A DNA stretch of 64,000 bases from Mytilinidion resinicola (GCF_010093595.1 NW_022985465.1:49760-113759), one strand, 5' to 3'. Counted from the stretch's first letter, positions 22,645-34,777 are shown. A program made the numbers and translations. Notes: a model not told the origin generated them from the sequence alone.

Positions 22645-22976
22645 ATGCTCCCGCTCGCTCTGCGCCCTCAGATGCTGCAGTGCTGGGTTGCTCTGCTCGC
22701 TCCTCACAAACAAGTTAAAGGACAAAGAACCGTATTCTACTTATTAATTTCACCCAACAGCCGCCGCGGCCTTCTTTTCATAGACGCCAAGAACCTCGCG
22801 TTCAAACCACTCCAGATACACGGTCCGGCCCCAATCTACGATGCAACGCAGGTTGGTATATAAACGACACATGCTAAGCCAAGTATCCGTGCTCTCCAGC
22901 GTCACTGGGCCAATAATGCTAAGCCCGAGCGTCCCCTCAGTACTGTTCGCATTTAGATCCGCTTCCACAGGCTTAT
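22645..22976 (-). pseudogene. Duplicated 3' fragment of the PD-(D/E)XK-like gene (copy C)
   Basis: The block 22645-22976 is nearly identical, in the same orientation, to 27567-27880, which is the C-terminal coding region and 3' flank of copy B. It encodes VEADLNANSTEGTLGLSII through WFEREVLGVYEKKAAAAVG but has no core or active site, so it is a fragment. Its upper breakpoint is within a few bases of the stop codon of the Zn2Cys6 gene at 22982. Confidence 0.8.
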
Positions 22977-22981
22977 GAACA

Positions 22982-24460
22982 TCAAAGCCCATCAGGTAAT
23001 TGGAGCCCAAGTTCGCGTATTGGCCACTCGATGTAGCTTCGATTGCCTTTACCTAGTAACGAGGCTGTAGTGGCTATAAAAGTCGACGCTACGCCTTCTA
23101 AGAACCATAGATCGCTATTTCTGTGAAGTAAGATTGCCCAGTGGGCAATGATAACGAAAGCGTGGGGATGCTGTTGCTCTGCCAACTTCATGAACTCTTG
23201 GGACAAACCAATAGGCCACTTGAATATTGCGCCCCTATCCCTTAATGTACCCAGCGCCGTGCATGATACAGCGCGCACCGTGGAGTCATCTGTGAGTTGG
23301 GCGACCAGAGCATATGTATCGCGAAGATCTTGCAGAGCAGTTTGTAACACATCATGTTCATTCTTATATGGTTGTCCCGGGATCATCCATAGTTCTTTGA
23401 GCTGGTGTAGTCGGTGGTCCTCTTCAAAGTGTCGCGGGCTTCTTAGGGTCCGGTCCGTTGGCCACCACTTCCGCTCAGCTAGGTCTGCCAGCGGTCCCTT
23501 TGAGATCCAACTCCAACTTGGATTAAGGACGGCCTTTGCTCCTCCGCGCATGTTCATAAGGAGTCCAAGTGACACATTTTTTAGTTGAGCCGCGACTAAT
23601 GGCATATCGGCATCTTTTTGGGTAGCTAATGACAAGAGCGCTGCGGACTCATTGCGGAATATTCGGTATTGATAAATGGTGGTTAAGATAGAGAAGGTAA
23701 ACAAGGCATTGCAATTTTCGGCCGTAATATTGGATAGCTGGTTGCGGTAATTTGATAGGGAAAGGTCCATTTGGCGGGCAGCAATGTTGGCAAAGGCTTC
23801 CTTTGCTTCGACTTCCTTATGAAGCTCAGAGAGGTGAAGAGAGGTAGCAGCAATGATTCCATGGATCAGATACGGGTGCGCCGTAGCAATTTGAGGAATG
23901 GCAACTTGCCATACCTGCTGCGTAGGGCTATGAGTCGCCAAAGTAGTACTGGTCTTGGTCAGGAAATGATGGATTAACTCCTTTCCTTTCGATTGGAAGA
24001 AAGCCGGAGAGTCGCTGAAGCAGTGTTCGAAAGAAGCAGTAAGAGACGACAGTGTTGATATTGTCGGAGTTGGGCTTTCAGGAGTTCGATGGAACACGAA
24101 AATACGTCGAGCTACCGCCTCAGATGGAGTTACAGGTGTGGGGGATGAACTGCTTAAGAGCCGCGAGGAGGGAACAAGGGTCAACAGGCTACACGTAAGG
24201 TTCTTCTTGGTGCAATTGTGGCACTCGGGGGTGTGCTCGTCGCACTGGATCACCGTCAGCTAGCTCTCCCGGCAGCCGCAAAGTGGTACCTGTTCGAGGA
24301 TAGGACCATGAGGGGTTATTTTTGGCCACAGGATACAATGATTGACTGAGGTGGATTGGAGATTGGATCTGATATTGAATTGGTGGCTTACCTTGATACG
24401 CCGTTTTTTGCACGAGGTGCACCCTCTTCTGGTCTTGTGGTGCGGCCGGCGGGATGGCAT
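22982..24460 (-). CDS. Zn2Cys6 fungal transcription factor
   Basis: Exon 1 24460-24392 (23 residues) and exon 2 24244-22982, with a 147-bp intron starting GTAAGCC and ending GATCCAG; 443 residues. The intron falls between Cys3-side lysine and Cys4 (..KRRIK then CDE..), giving a complete zinc cluster: CTSCKKRRIK followed by CDEHTPECHNCTKKNLTC. The rest resembles the fungal-specific regulatory region (HPYLIHGIIAATSLHLSELH, ALFTFSILTTIYQYRIF). It binds DNA in the nucleus; targets unknown. The stop codon (22982-22984) lies about 6 bp from the breakpoint of the duplicated nuclease fragment, so the natural C-terminus may have been replaced. Confidence 0.85.
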
Positions 24461-25264
24461 GAGAGAGAAGGCCTAGTCCTGTGCTATGGAGCAGAGCCGG
24501 AGAGACGGTAGCACGAATCAGTTCGAGTTGCTGGATCGTGGGCGTGGACGTGCAAAGGAAACATAGGAGGCAATGATGGATGCCGAGAATGTTGATTCGC
24601 AAGTGGTAGGGCTCAGCCTCGTGCCTCGCTACGGTCCAAGGGACGGGATGGCGGCGGGATGTCTGGGCAGGGTGTCGTTGGCACAAAGTGAGCAGCCAAT
24701 CGCTGGCTTTCGTATACGCGGTCCAATCACAGCGCGCTCGGAACGATGGATATGTGGGGACACTCAACACTATGACTAGCGCTGCCCCCGCCTTCCACCA
24801 AAACTTCATCCGGCAGACGTTGCGGCCACGTGACTGGCTTAATGCCTGGCGCCATCTCCCGGGCCAATGCCCCGTGCTTCTGTAGGTATAGGAGCTGCCT
24901 TGAAACAGTCGGCCTCGCGTCGTCTCCATGGGTGCGTTGTGCGTCTTCGTCCGGCCTCGCTCATCGGACTGTGTATATATGGCAAGGCTCGGGCTTTAAA
25001 GTCAGCACCTAACTTAGGTACGGAATCGGCCGTTATATCGTCGTGCTATGAACCATATATCTATACCGTAGTCTTCCCACAACTCTTGAAATTTATTATC
25101 AAGGTCTCTAATCGCTTTCGAACATTTTCATTCGCGGCTCGCTTTGACTTTGACTGCGCAAGGGCTGACTGGATGAGAACGATATTGGCTGGTCCGCGCC
25201 ACCGTTTCCCCGCAGTGTCGATCCTCCAACGGCCGTGCTGCAACTCTATTTTCCACTGAATTTG

Positions 25265-25476
25265 TGATATTTCCGATCACGTGATGAACAATTCGGAGGA
25301 CAATAGATGTCGATTCTATGTAGGAATCTAGCTAGGCTATATACACGTAGGTGAGGCCTGTGCGGCCTCCAATTAAACTAGATCTATAGTAGGAATGCCT
25401 CCTACTATAGATCTATATTTCACGTGTATATAAACCTATACATCGCGTGTTCTATACATCACGTGCCCGAATATCA
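25265..25476. mobile_element. Small TIR element (MITE-like, ~210 bp) with CACGTG near both ends
   Basis: Left end TGATATTTCCGATCACGTGA and right end (reverse complement) TGATATTCGGGCACGTGATG are imperfect inverted repeats. The interior contains the palindromic ATCTATAGTAGGAATGCCTC.. region. A second copy in opposite orientation is at 55495-55692. No target duplication was clear. Confidence 0.6.
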
Positions 25477-25818
25477 CCCGTACGCTGAGAATTCCACAAA
25501 TTGAGTACATGAGAGGGAGGCTATGTAGAGTTTCAAGGGAACTGGCCATCTACAAACTAGAAAACCGAGGGGACTCATGCAGAGACACATCCACATTGAG
25601 GGGCCAATGGGGAGTGAACAGAGGCTGACCGCCGAGAGGCCATCAAGTACAGAGACGGCAGCGCACTCGCTCGCTCGCTGGAATGCGGCTTTGTAGAGGC
25701 TTCTGCGAAGAATTGCGTGAATGTTAAGAAGGTCTTTTACAACGTCGTCCGGCAGCTGAGGCAGCAACGACAAGAGTCTTCTGGCGGCCAAAAAAGGGGC
25801 ATCGGCGGAATTACCCAC
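25474..25818 (-). CDS. Hypothetical short ORF
   Basis: A 114-codon minus-strand frame with ATG (MGNSADAPFLAARRLLSLLP..) and a helical first half. No homologous family recognised. An overlapping frame at 25737-25940 competes with it. It may be chance. Confidence 0.2.
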   Translation of the reverse strand: MGNSADAPFLAARRLLSLLPQLPDDVVKDLLNIHAILRRSLYKAAFQRASECAAVSVLDGLSAVSLCSLPIGPSMWMCLCMSPLGFLVCRWPVPLKLYIASLSCTQFVEFSAYG

Positions 25819-27653
25819 GGGAGCTGGAATTCTTGTTGCGTAATCATGTAGGTATTGGCCTTAGATATAGGTTTAATCCTCATATATAACAACTCCGAGT
25901 ACACCCATAGTAGATAGCGATCAATCAAGCAATCAACCACTCTACCCTGATTTCAAGAGATTGCTCAATCACTGAGGCACCTTCTGACTTAGGGGGCCTT
26001 TGACGTTCACTGCCGCTTCTGCTGCGCACGATGGACCGACATCCACTGAGCCAAACCAAGCTGACGTGCCTAGTGCTAACAGATACCGATGGCTGCGATG
26101 GCTGCGAAAACAGCTGTGCACAAGTGGCGGGCTTTAGTCCCTCTCGTAGTGATGCGTGACATTGAAACAAGGGTTTGCACCCAGCCCCACGATTCCTACC
26201 CCAGCTGGCGCGGTGGCGCACATGTTCCCACTACTGGCCGAAACTGTAAAGTGGCTTTAGTGTGCCACTCCCGTCGCCAATGCCGTAAAAGCTGTCGCTT
26301 CAGCGATAATGCGCCGTGAATCTGGCGCCATCATCCTAGCGCCATGAAGAAATCCACGAAGAAGGGGCTGATTAGGATTTGACAGTAGCTGGAGGAAGGA
26401 TGTAGATCCCGATTCCCCGCCGCCATGCTGAAGCCACCTAGGTTACTGTGCACGGCTCCTATATTCGTGGATAAAGATGGCCCGCTGTCGCGCTTGGTTC
26501 TCCATCCATCCTCCACGAGTACATAATCATAAGCGAGACTTCTGCCACGGTACTATCTTTTGCTCCTTCAATGTTTAGCCTGCGGTAGTAACGGAGTAAT
26601 AGAAACCTAGCAACCTTGCCCGCATCCGCAACAATTAGCGACAATCGCACACTGCAAAGTACCTGCGTGAACTAGAGACGGATGTACCGCAGCCAGCAAA
26701 AAGCGTACAGATGCCTCCTCCTGCAAACATACGTCGAATGTCGAGCCGAAAGGAATACCGAGCCCCACGATTCGATGTCAGACCTGTTTCGTGCTAGCTG
26801 GCGCAATTATTGGCTGAACCTGTATAGTGGTTTTGGTGTGCCACTCTCCGTGCAGTTAATTGAGCGAGCCGCTGCACTGAAATGGATGCAATAGATTCAG
26901 GGGATCTAAAATGCGGCACGGAGAGGACCGACATGGTTATATAGAGCTGGCTATGCCCAGCTTGAGTGAGGACGCACAGCTACTATACTTGACTTGCATA
27001 CAGCGCGTGGGATTGTGAAGCACCAACGGTTGCGAAATCCGTCGGGCCATCGCTTTCTCTTCAACAGGCTTAGATGGCGCTGATCCAGATGCGACTCCAC
27101 GTAGTAATGGCGACGCCCGCCTAAAGCGAAGAGCGCTGTGATAATGGAGTGAATTACATACTGAAAACACGGGTGTTGAATATGTGCACATGCCTCAAAT
27201 CGGCGATGACGAAGAGCACCTCCCCGACTTCTCGCACCGATGGGCATCGAGGAGTCTCAAAAACGCCCAGCTCCTTGACGAAAAGGCAATTTCTGCGCGG
27301 AACATCCTCAGTGGCCCGTCTGGATGAAACTCCACGTACAGCTCGATAGCGCACTGCGACATAACGCTGCCTGACCGCCCGGCACTGACCAGATCGACCA
27401 CATGAAGACTACGGGCATAGCAGGAAGATGGACCACGGGCATGCGGCTGGCCTCTTCGAGTTCGGCTAACCTTTCATATTGGCTGGCCTTTCAATTCTAG
27501 CCGTGGTTAGCCCAGATTTGGTCCAGTTTCCTCGTTCTAAGCTGACCCAAATCCGAACTAGCTATGGGCCCGCTCGCTCTGCGCCCTCAGATGCTGCAGT
27601 ACTGGGTTGCTCTGCTCGTTCCCGGGTCGAAAACTATATTCTACTTACTAATT

Positions 27654-29333
27654 TCACCCAACAGCCGCCGCGGCCTTCTTTTCATAGACGCCAAGAACCT
27701 CGCGTTCAAACCACTCCAGATACACGGTCCGGCCCCAATCTACGATGCAACACAGGTTGGCATATAAACGACATATGCTAAGCCAAGTATCCGTGCTCCC
27801 CAGCGTCACTGGGCCAATAATGCTAAGCCCGAGCGTCCCCTCAGTGCCGTTCGCATTTAGATCCGCTTCCACAGGCTCATTCCCAGTTACCCTTCCTTCT
27901 ATTGTCGCAACCACAGCATACAACCGCCAGTAATCGCCCTCAATCTCCACGACCAGCGCCGGCATCCCGATATCCACTTCTTCAATCTCGCGCTTAATGA
28001 ACTCGGCGGCGACCCAAGCAGCTAGCTGGATCATCGGATCGGTGCCGCCATACGTGCGCTTAACCTCGATGCTGAGAAACAGCGGGTTTTGGTGGATGAA
28101 GGTCGAGGCCTGGTTAATGGCCTTAGAGGGTTCGTCAGTTTTCGCTTGTGCGGTGCGGAGAGCGGCTTTAGTCTTGCGGTGTAGCTGCAGGCCGATGGCG
28201 AGGTCGATTTTCTTATCAAGATCTTTGAAACGGGTGGGCAGCATGCTGTCGGGCACATATTCGGGAGACATTTCAACTGTGCGGCTGCACACACTAGCAA
28301 AATAGTGAAGGCACAAGAAAGGCACGTAACGCACATGTCAAAGACGCCAATCTTATCGTTGGCGGTGGGCGAGGTACGCGATGCAAAGGCCAGCAGCTCG
28401 AGCGTATTTAGGATCGGCTGGATGATCTTGGCAATCCACTGGCATTCTGGCGCCGCGCATATCCGGCATTCCTCTGCCTGCCCCAGTGCCATGTTTAGGG
28501 TGCGCTCGATGGCCTGCTGATCGCGTTTGTCGGCGGCGGCAAAGAAGGGGTTGCGAGGGAGGGTAGTGACGGTACATTGCTGCGAAGAATGTTAGCAACG
28601 GGAATGAAGCGTGCAGCGTGCAGCGGTATACTTCACAACGTTCCCACAACTCGGCTACCGCTGCTGGCAGCTCGACCCCGTACTCCTGCGCGTTCCGCCT
28701 GCTGCCGATGACGTCAATGGGCGGGTCGAGGTGTTGGAGATCCTCGCGCTTGAGAATGGGGCCACGCTTTGATGGCGACGACGAACGGCTGCGGCTACGC
28801 CAGGTCGAGGAGGATATGGTGGATAGGGCAGGCAGGACGGGGCCAGGCAGGACGGGGCCAGGCAGTTTCAGGGGAACCCGCTGAGGCTGCACAGGCTCCT
28901 CGATCGCAGGACCAGCGTTGGACTCAATGAGCCAGACTTCTTCACTAGTGAAGCTCGCAGGTGTTGTTGCTGGGCGCATAGGTAGGCTAGCGAGGCGGGT
29001 GGAGCGGCGGGTGCCTCCAACACGAGCCTCAGGCGCCGCCTTTAGCCTTGCGCCCCTTTCTCGATCGTTGTTGCCATCTATCTCGACTGTCTTCTGATTG
29101 TGCTGGATTTCACCCAGAATGCGGCGGCGTTTGCGCTGGTGGGCAGGATGAGGATGGCGGTCGTGGGCGAGGGATGCACCCTCAGGAGGCGGGGTCGAGT
29201 CGCACTGCGACAGCCAGGCAGCCATGTCGGACGGTGACTGTTGGGCGGGAGCATGCTGCAGGCGATCAAGCGCGTCAGCGCGCAGCCTTTGTCTCTTTCG
29301 GGGGGCGATTGATGCAATTAGGGGGCTTGCCAT
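27654..29333 (-). CDS. PD-(D/E)XK nuclease-like domain protein (copy B)
   Basis: Exon 1 29333-28632, intron 28580-28631 (52 bp, GTATAC..TTCGCAG), exon 2 28579-28335, second intron from 28334 to about 28294 or 28288 (GTGCGT.., ending CTAG or TGCAG, both in phase), exon 3 to the stop at 27654; about 528 residues. The N-terminal 170 residues are disordered and basic. The conserved region includes LQHLDPPIDVI, the Cys-rich EECRICAAPECQWIAKIIQP, and the catalytic pair KIDLAIGLQL (Asp) with PLFLSIEVKRTYG (Glu-x-Lys). The C-terminus VYLEWFEREVLGVYEKKAAA is the part duplicated at 22645-22976. Same family as copy A but clearly diverged. Function unknown; nuclear nuclease-like activity is inferred from the fold signature only. 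Confidence 0.8.
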
Positions 29334-31781
29334 GGTGTGTGGAGGGTGTGAAGGGATGCGGTGAGGGGATGAATCGTGAAGTCGCGAGATGTGTAGTATT
29401 GTTTACGTGGGGAGGGAATAGCCCAGGCCGACGTTGCTCCGCCAACGCTTCAACACCCCAAACTGACACCATTCCACGCGTGCATCGCAATACCACGAAG
29501 ATGCATAAAAAATCTAAGTTCCTAGGTGTTTTTGCAGAGGCGTCTTTGTAAAGTCCCAAGCGCTCAGAAATTTTATTATCGTCGTGTGGTTGCTGCGCAA
29601 TGATAACGTGGATTTTGGTGGCCGTTTGATTGTCCACGGAGCCTCACCCTTTGCTACTGTGTTTATCAGCCTTACGCCCCGTTTGCGTGCGGCTCCTCCC
29701 ACCGTGCATATGCCAAGAGACTGGCCCACTTGCAGCTTTCGTGTCGATCCCTCTATCTTTATCACCGACCACGTCGACCCGCACCGACTGCACTGACCGT
29801 CGGCGGACGGTTACCGGGTCTCATCGCTGCGCTCATCGCTCTCCCCGATGCATGGCTAACGACCATCCTCCTACGGCTAGGTTGCGCGTTGGAATGATGA
29901 GATGAGTGTGCCAATATCCCGACCCTTAATTAAGCTATATACTAAAAGTATTTCCCTAGCAACCTAAAATAAAGGTAGTGCTAAGGCTTAGTAAGGTTTC
30001 CTAGTATAACTAGTAGAATTTAGTAGTTAATAAAATCCCTAACGTCTATTCCTGGGTAACAGGACGCCTGGTGCAACGAGACAAATTATAGGTACTTTGA
30101 TATTAAGCAATTTAAACTCTTTTGTAAATACTGGAAGGTGCCGACTGTTGTGTTCAGCCGCATGCCGGGGTCACTGCTGACGCCCCAGAAGCCTGCAGGA
30201 AAATTTCGTCGCATCGTCGTTGCCACGCCCAGAGCTGCAGAGAGCCTCCTTTTGCCCTAAAACGGGCGCTTCCTCTACAGCACCACTGTCAAGCTTGCAC
30301 TGCTGACGAAACTCATAAATGACGGCTACCCGAACCTTTGAGTCCCCCAGGAACGGCGAGAAGCTTTCATCTGCCTTAGGGCTGCCACGGGAGGCGATCT
30401 ATGGAACAACGCCACCTCGCTTGGCACCTCCAATCAAAGGAATGCGATCGTGAAACGCCGCCACGTCATCCCCGGTGCGTAATTACTTACATAATCTAAT
30501 TTATTTAGCAAAAGCTGTGACTGTGCACTTTTCTTCCTAAATATAGATTCATCAAAACGAGGGCGGCTATCTCAAGGCATGACAAACGCTGCAAGGGCAT
30601 GTTCAAAGTGGGACCGGATGAAGAATTCTATTAATTTCGAAGCAAAGAACATTCAAGAAAGCTGTCGCACTTTGGTGTGCATGGGGCGAAGCAGGGTTGG
30701 AAGATGATTTCAAGCAGCAGAGTATGATTCATGTGTGTGACTTGTGTGTGTGTGTCGGTCGGGTTACCCCGCCCGTTATCTATATAGCTTTAATGGCAAG
30801 CTTATTAATGCAGTTCTTGCCTCAGGCCTCTACGGCTGATGCCTTGGTCTGCGACAAAAGCCCTTTACTTTGCAGCTACTGGCCATCAGAGACAGCTTCG
30901 GCGACTTTATCCCAGTGTGAGTCCCGACCAATCACAAGTAACTATACACGTCGGCGGCTTTAGCATTGGTGGTCAAACAGCAGATAAGGTACAGAGACTC
31001 GAAAACAGAAATGAGTATGCGGCATGCGCATTCTCTTACGTATACATGGCCAATGATCTTTAAGGGGAAAGGCGGACATCATTACCATTGGACCTACGTC
31101 CTACGCTTAGGCTGATTCGTTGTTACCGCGGCATGCGATAGATTCTTGCAATCTGATGCGCGTGAGACTTTGTGTTTAGCTTATAAATAGCCGTCTAGAT
31201 TTCACAATCAACACTAAGAATCTCCCATCACGCAAGACCCACAACCTTCAATCATGGCATCCGCTATTGCTGAGTGGTCCTCAATTCCAGGACTTCATTC
31301 TGCCCCTTGCACAACCGCCATGACGGAACAAACCATAGGTACTTCGATTTTGAAGCGATAGAAATTCTCCTCACGTCTTGAATTTGACCATACTCAACTT
31401 GGTGTATATGCTAAGACCATTCCTCAAGCGCTATAACGCTGCTCACCAAAAAATTACGCTTGCTCTCAAGTATTCTTGTGTGATTTGCGAAGAGCCTCTT
31501 TTCAAGCGAAAATGAGCCTTCTGCGCCAGAAGACCACCACTAAGCTTGCATCACTATCGCAACCCCTCAAGCGTCTTTATCGAAGCTAGAGAGCCCAATG
31601 GCACCACTAAGTAGTAATAATTAGCCATAAGGCTGAGGATGGCACTCAGTTTATGCGGGGCCTCGACCCCGGTCGGTACCTCCTATTAAAGCCCTCCAAT
31701 AAGGGCGCGAATTAATCTTTGCCGAAACGCCTCCAAACACCCTTTTATATAACTTAACGTTACTGTATTTTAGCTTAGATA
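29334..31781. other. Gene-poor interval with TIR remnant
   Basis: A solo terminal repeat remnant (GAGTGTGCCAATATCCCGAC) lies near 29905-29925 and matches the end of the MULE-like element at 34778-35398. AT-rich decayed DNA follows (29930-30060) and includes ACGTCTATTCCTGGGTAACA, resembling the edge of the inverted repeats at 13480 and 18530. The related relics at 30080-30480 and 31325-31690 are listed separately. No intact gene is seen. Confidence 0.45.
30080..31690 (+). repeat. Two diverged, decayed copies of one sequence (30080-30480 and 31325-31690)
   Basis: Shared order of landmarks: ACAAA(T/C)(T/C)ATAGGTACTT, then GAGAGCCTCC/GAAGAGCCTC, then ACCACTGTCAAGCTTGCA / ACCACTAAGCTTGCATCA. Copy 1 has short protein-like reading (KYWKVPTVVFSRMPGSLLTP) with in-frame stops. 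Copy 2 is more degraded. The original element or gene is unknown. Confidence 0.45.
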
Positions 31782-32123
31782 ATGCATTGCGCATCCTCTA
31801 ACTTACCGCAGGCCCGATCGGTACGTACCTTCGCTAGCGCAGAACAGCTCTGCCAGCTCACGTCGACACTGCAGCGTTCTGCTGCAGCAGCCAGCCTTCT
31901 TAGCCTCGCCGCACCCAAGATGAACAGCAACGTCTCTGACACCAACGGAACGGCCTCGCCGCCTTGCAAACCTACGCCGAAGCTTCTACAGAACCACGTC
32001 CGCTACAGGCCCAACCGCGCGCCGCACCATGGATGGCCTTTCGGGAGCGGCAAGCGTGATAGCTGTCATCGACATATCCGCCAAGGTTGCGTCGCTCTGC
32101 TTCCAGTACTCAGTCGAGGTTAA
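31782..32123 (+). promoter_or_regulatory. Possible upstream ORF overlapping the NLR start
   Basis: An ATG at 31782 opens 113 codons in another frame and terminates at 32123, 95 bases past the NLR initiation codon at 32029. If the transcript includes it, it would reduce NLR translation. Whether it is transcribed is unknown. Confidence 0.25.
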
Positions 32124-34766
32124 GCACGCAAAGGGGGACATCGAGCGCCTCCACCAAAAGGTGAACGACATCAAGAATGTCCTCGAAAAGCTTCAACAGC
32201 TTCTTGACAAGCAGGACAAGTCGCAGCTCTCTACTACACGCTCATTGCTTGACCCGCTCCAAAGATGTTCTCAGGAGCTAGAAGAGCTTGAGGCTACCCT
32301 CCAGGCCAAACTCAAGCCCAGCCAAGGCCGTAAAAAAATGCAGCGATTCGGTATCCGAGCCTTGAAATGGCCATTGACGAGCAAGGAGGTAGAGAAGGCG
32401 GTTCAAAATCTTGAGAAATATGGGAACACTTTCAGCCTTGCGCTTCAAGTTGATCAGACGTAAGTAATGTGTGCTTTCTGGTGCAAGCAAGAACTAATGA
32501 GAGACATACAGAGCGCTTACTCTTCGCATCGACCAGAAGACTGACACACTTGTATTACCAACCGCCGAAGGCGCTTCCTTCGACTCCCACATAGAAGAAC
32601 ATAACTCAACGTGCCTACCGAACACCCGCATCGAGTTATTGCATCACATACAAGGATGGGCAAAGGACCAGAGTGGCAAACCTATATTCTGGCTGAACGG
32701 CGCGGCGGGCACTGGGAAATCTACAATTGCTCGTACGGTTGCCCAGGTCTTTGCCAAGCAAGGGCAACTAGGAGCCAGCTTCTTCTTCAAGAGAGGTGAA
32801 GGAGAGCGTGGCAACGCCAAACGGTTTCTCACCACAATTGCCGCACAGATGGCTGTTCGCGTACCAGAGATGCGACCCGGAATCACGAAGGCGATCGATG
32901 CCGACCCTGCTATAGCTGACAAGGCCTTAAAGAATCAGTTCGAGCAGCTAATCCTCCAGCCGCTCTCGAAAGTAGGGGAATCTGCAGCACCTGTGCTTAT
33001 CGTTGTAATAGACGCGTTGGACGAATGTGAGCAAGACAGCGATATCCGAGCGATCCTCCAGCTGCTTTCGCGAACAAAGGGTCTCAAACCAGTGTTACTG
33101 CGTATCCTCGTAACAAGCCGGCCTGACTTTCACATTCGCCTCGGATTTAGGCGAATGCCTGATAGCACATACGAAGATCTGATCCTGCACGAGGTGTCCA
33201 AGGATACAATTGAACACGACATACGTATCTATCTCGAGGATGAGCTCACCAGGATAAAAGAAGAGCGCTCTCTTCCTTTAGAATGGCCCGGAGAAAGGTG
33301 CATCCACACACTAGTGAACATGGCAGTCCCTCTGTTTATCTTCGCGGCCACAGTCTGTCGTTTTGTAGGAGAACTTTCTGGAAATCCTCGAAGGCGTCTA
33401 GAGGACATCCTCGCTTATGAAACGGAAGATGTAAGCAAGCTTGGCATAACATACCTCCCTATTCTAGAGTTACTCTTTGCGACTCAAGATAGGAAGGAGA
33501 AAATGAAGCTTTCTGGAGAGTTCCAAGAGATAGTTGGGAGCATCGTGGTTCTAGAGAGTCCTCTCTCCATCAATTCACTCGCGCACCTCCTAGGGAAGGC
33601 CAAGGACGATATTAGCTGTCGACTGGACTCCATGCACTCTGTTCTAAACATACCTAACCGCGACGATGTGCCCGTACGCCTCCTGCACTTATCGTTCCGC
33701 GAATTCCTAGTCGATACGTCGAATCAGAAGAGCCTGTTTTGGGTGGATGAGAGAGCAAGACACGAGGAGCTGGCATCCCATTGCCTTCAGCTTATGTCCG
33801 GCCCAAACGGCCTACGACAGAACATGTGCGACTTACAGCCTGGGACTTTGAAAAGCGAGGTCAATAAGGGAAGGATTACGAGCCATCTGTCGCCCGAGTT
33901 GCAGTATGCTTGCCGTTACTGGGTGTATCATCTCAAGCAGAGCAAGCGCTATGTTAGCAACAAGGCCACTACAGATACATTCCTCCGGAAACACTTCCTC
34001 CACTGGCTTGAAGCGATGAGTCTAATCGGAGATACGAAAAATTGTGCTTCCTTGCTAGAAGCACTTTCTGCGCTAGTTGAGGAAAGGCTTCTATTTCTTT
34101 CCTACACTATATTACTAACATGCAATACAGTTATTAAACAGTGCTCTTTCTGCATTTCTCCAAGACGCTCGACGATTTACTCTTCGATTCCAATATATAC
34201 TCCAAGATGCTCCTCTACAAATATATTCCTTGGCTCTCATCTTTGCCCCGGAGGCGAGTATAATCCGGAAAGCTTTTGTAGACGAAATGCCAGGGTGGAT
34301 TAAGGCAATGTCAAAGAGGGAAGAGGACTGGGATGCTTGCCGCAGCGTGCTCGAGGGCCATACCTCCTACGTCTCCGCTGTCGCCTTCTCGCCGGACGGC
34401 CAGCTGGTCGCATCGGCCTCTAACGACAAGACAGTGCGGGTGTGGGAGGCGGCGACAGGGTCGTGCCGCAGCGTGCTCGAGGGCCATACTTTGAGGGTCA
34501 CCGCTGTCGCCTTCTCACCGGACGGCCAGTATCTTCACACAGATCAAGGTGATATTCCTTTGCATTCTCCTGCGCGATTGCCCTTAATTCAAAGAACGCA
34601 GCTGTCTTATATCTTTGTACAAGATCAGTGGATCGCTTCAGATCAACAGCGGTTATTGTGGCTTCCTTCTGAATTTCGAGCAACTTGCTCTATAGTTAAC
34701 AAAGGTGTTGTTTGCCTAGGGCATTTTTCAGGTCGTATTACGCTTCTTGAACTTCGTCCGGCATAA
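32029..34766 (+). CDS. NLR/STAND protein: Helo-like N - NACHT - contracted WD40
   Basis: Exons 32029-32459, 32512-34075 and 34131-34766 (introns 52 bp GTAAGT..TACAG, and 55 bp GTTGAG..TACAG with a TACTAAC branch site); 876 residues. The start has a good context (CACCATGG). Residues 1-145 are a helical N-terminal domain of fungal STAND proteins (LSGAASVIAVIDISAKVASL; RFGIRALKWPLTSKEVEK). NACHT: Walker A FWLNGAAGTGKSTIARTV, Walker B VLIVVIDALDECEQDSD, then RILVTSRPDFHIRL. The helical region ends LQIYSLALIFAPEASIIRK. WD40: only one full 42-residue unit (GHTSYVSAVAFSPDGQ.. DKTVRVWEAATG) and the start of a second before the usual C-terminal tail (WIASDQQRLLWLPSEFRATC). Family members normally carry a full propeller. 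A MULE-like element starts 12 bp after the stop. Confidence 0.9.
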
Positions 34767-34777
34767 GCCTCTTATGT

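Larger units (their letters stand above)
24461..27566. other. Gene-poor interval with repeat fragments
   Basis: Apart from the small TIR element and the short ORF listed separately, no gene is supported. Two related segments occur near 26185-26280 and 26760-26860, sharing CCCCACGATTC, AGCTGGCGC and GTGTGCCACTC in the same order. A segment near 27110-27150 repeats the GCCCGC..TAAAGCGAAGA block of 4610. Confidence 0.45.

Noticed and set aside
24189..24929. 246-codon minus-strand ORF upstream of the Zn2Cys6 gene
   Set aside because: Its 3' part uses the wrong frame of exon 1 and intron 1; splicing at GTAAGCC..GATCCAG gives a perfect zinc cluster instead.
1881..34766. A single Starship spanning the DUF3435 relic and both NLRs
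   Set aside because: The recombinase is oriented away from the NLRs (cargo would lie to the left), is heavily decayed, and no element edges were found.
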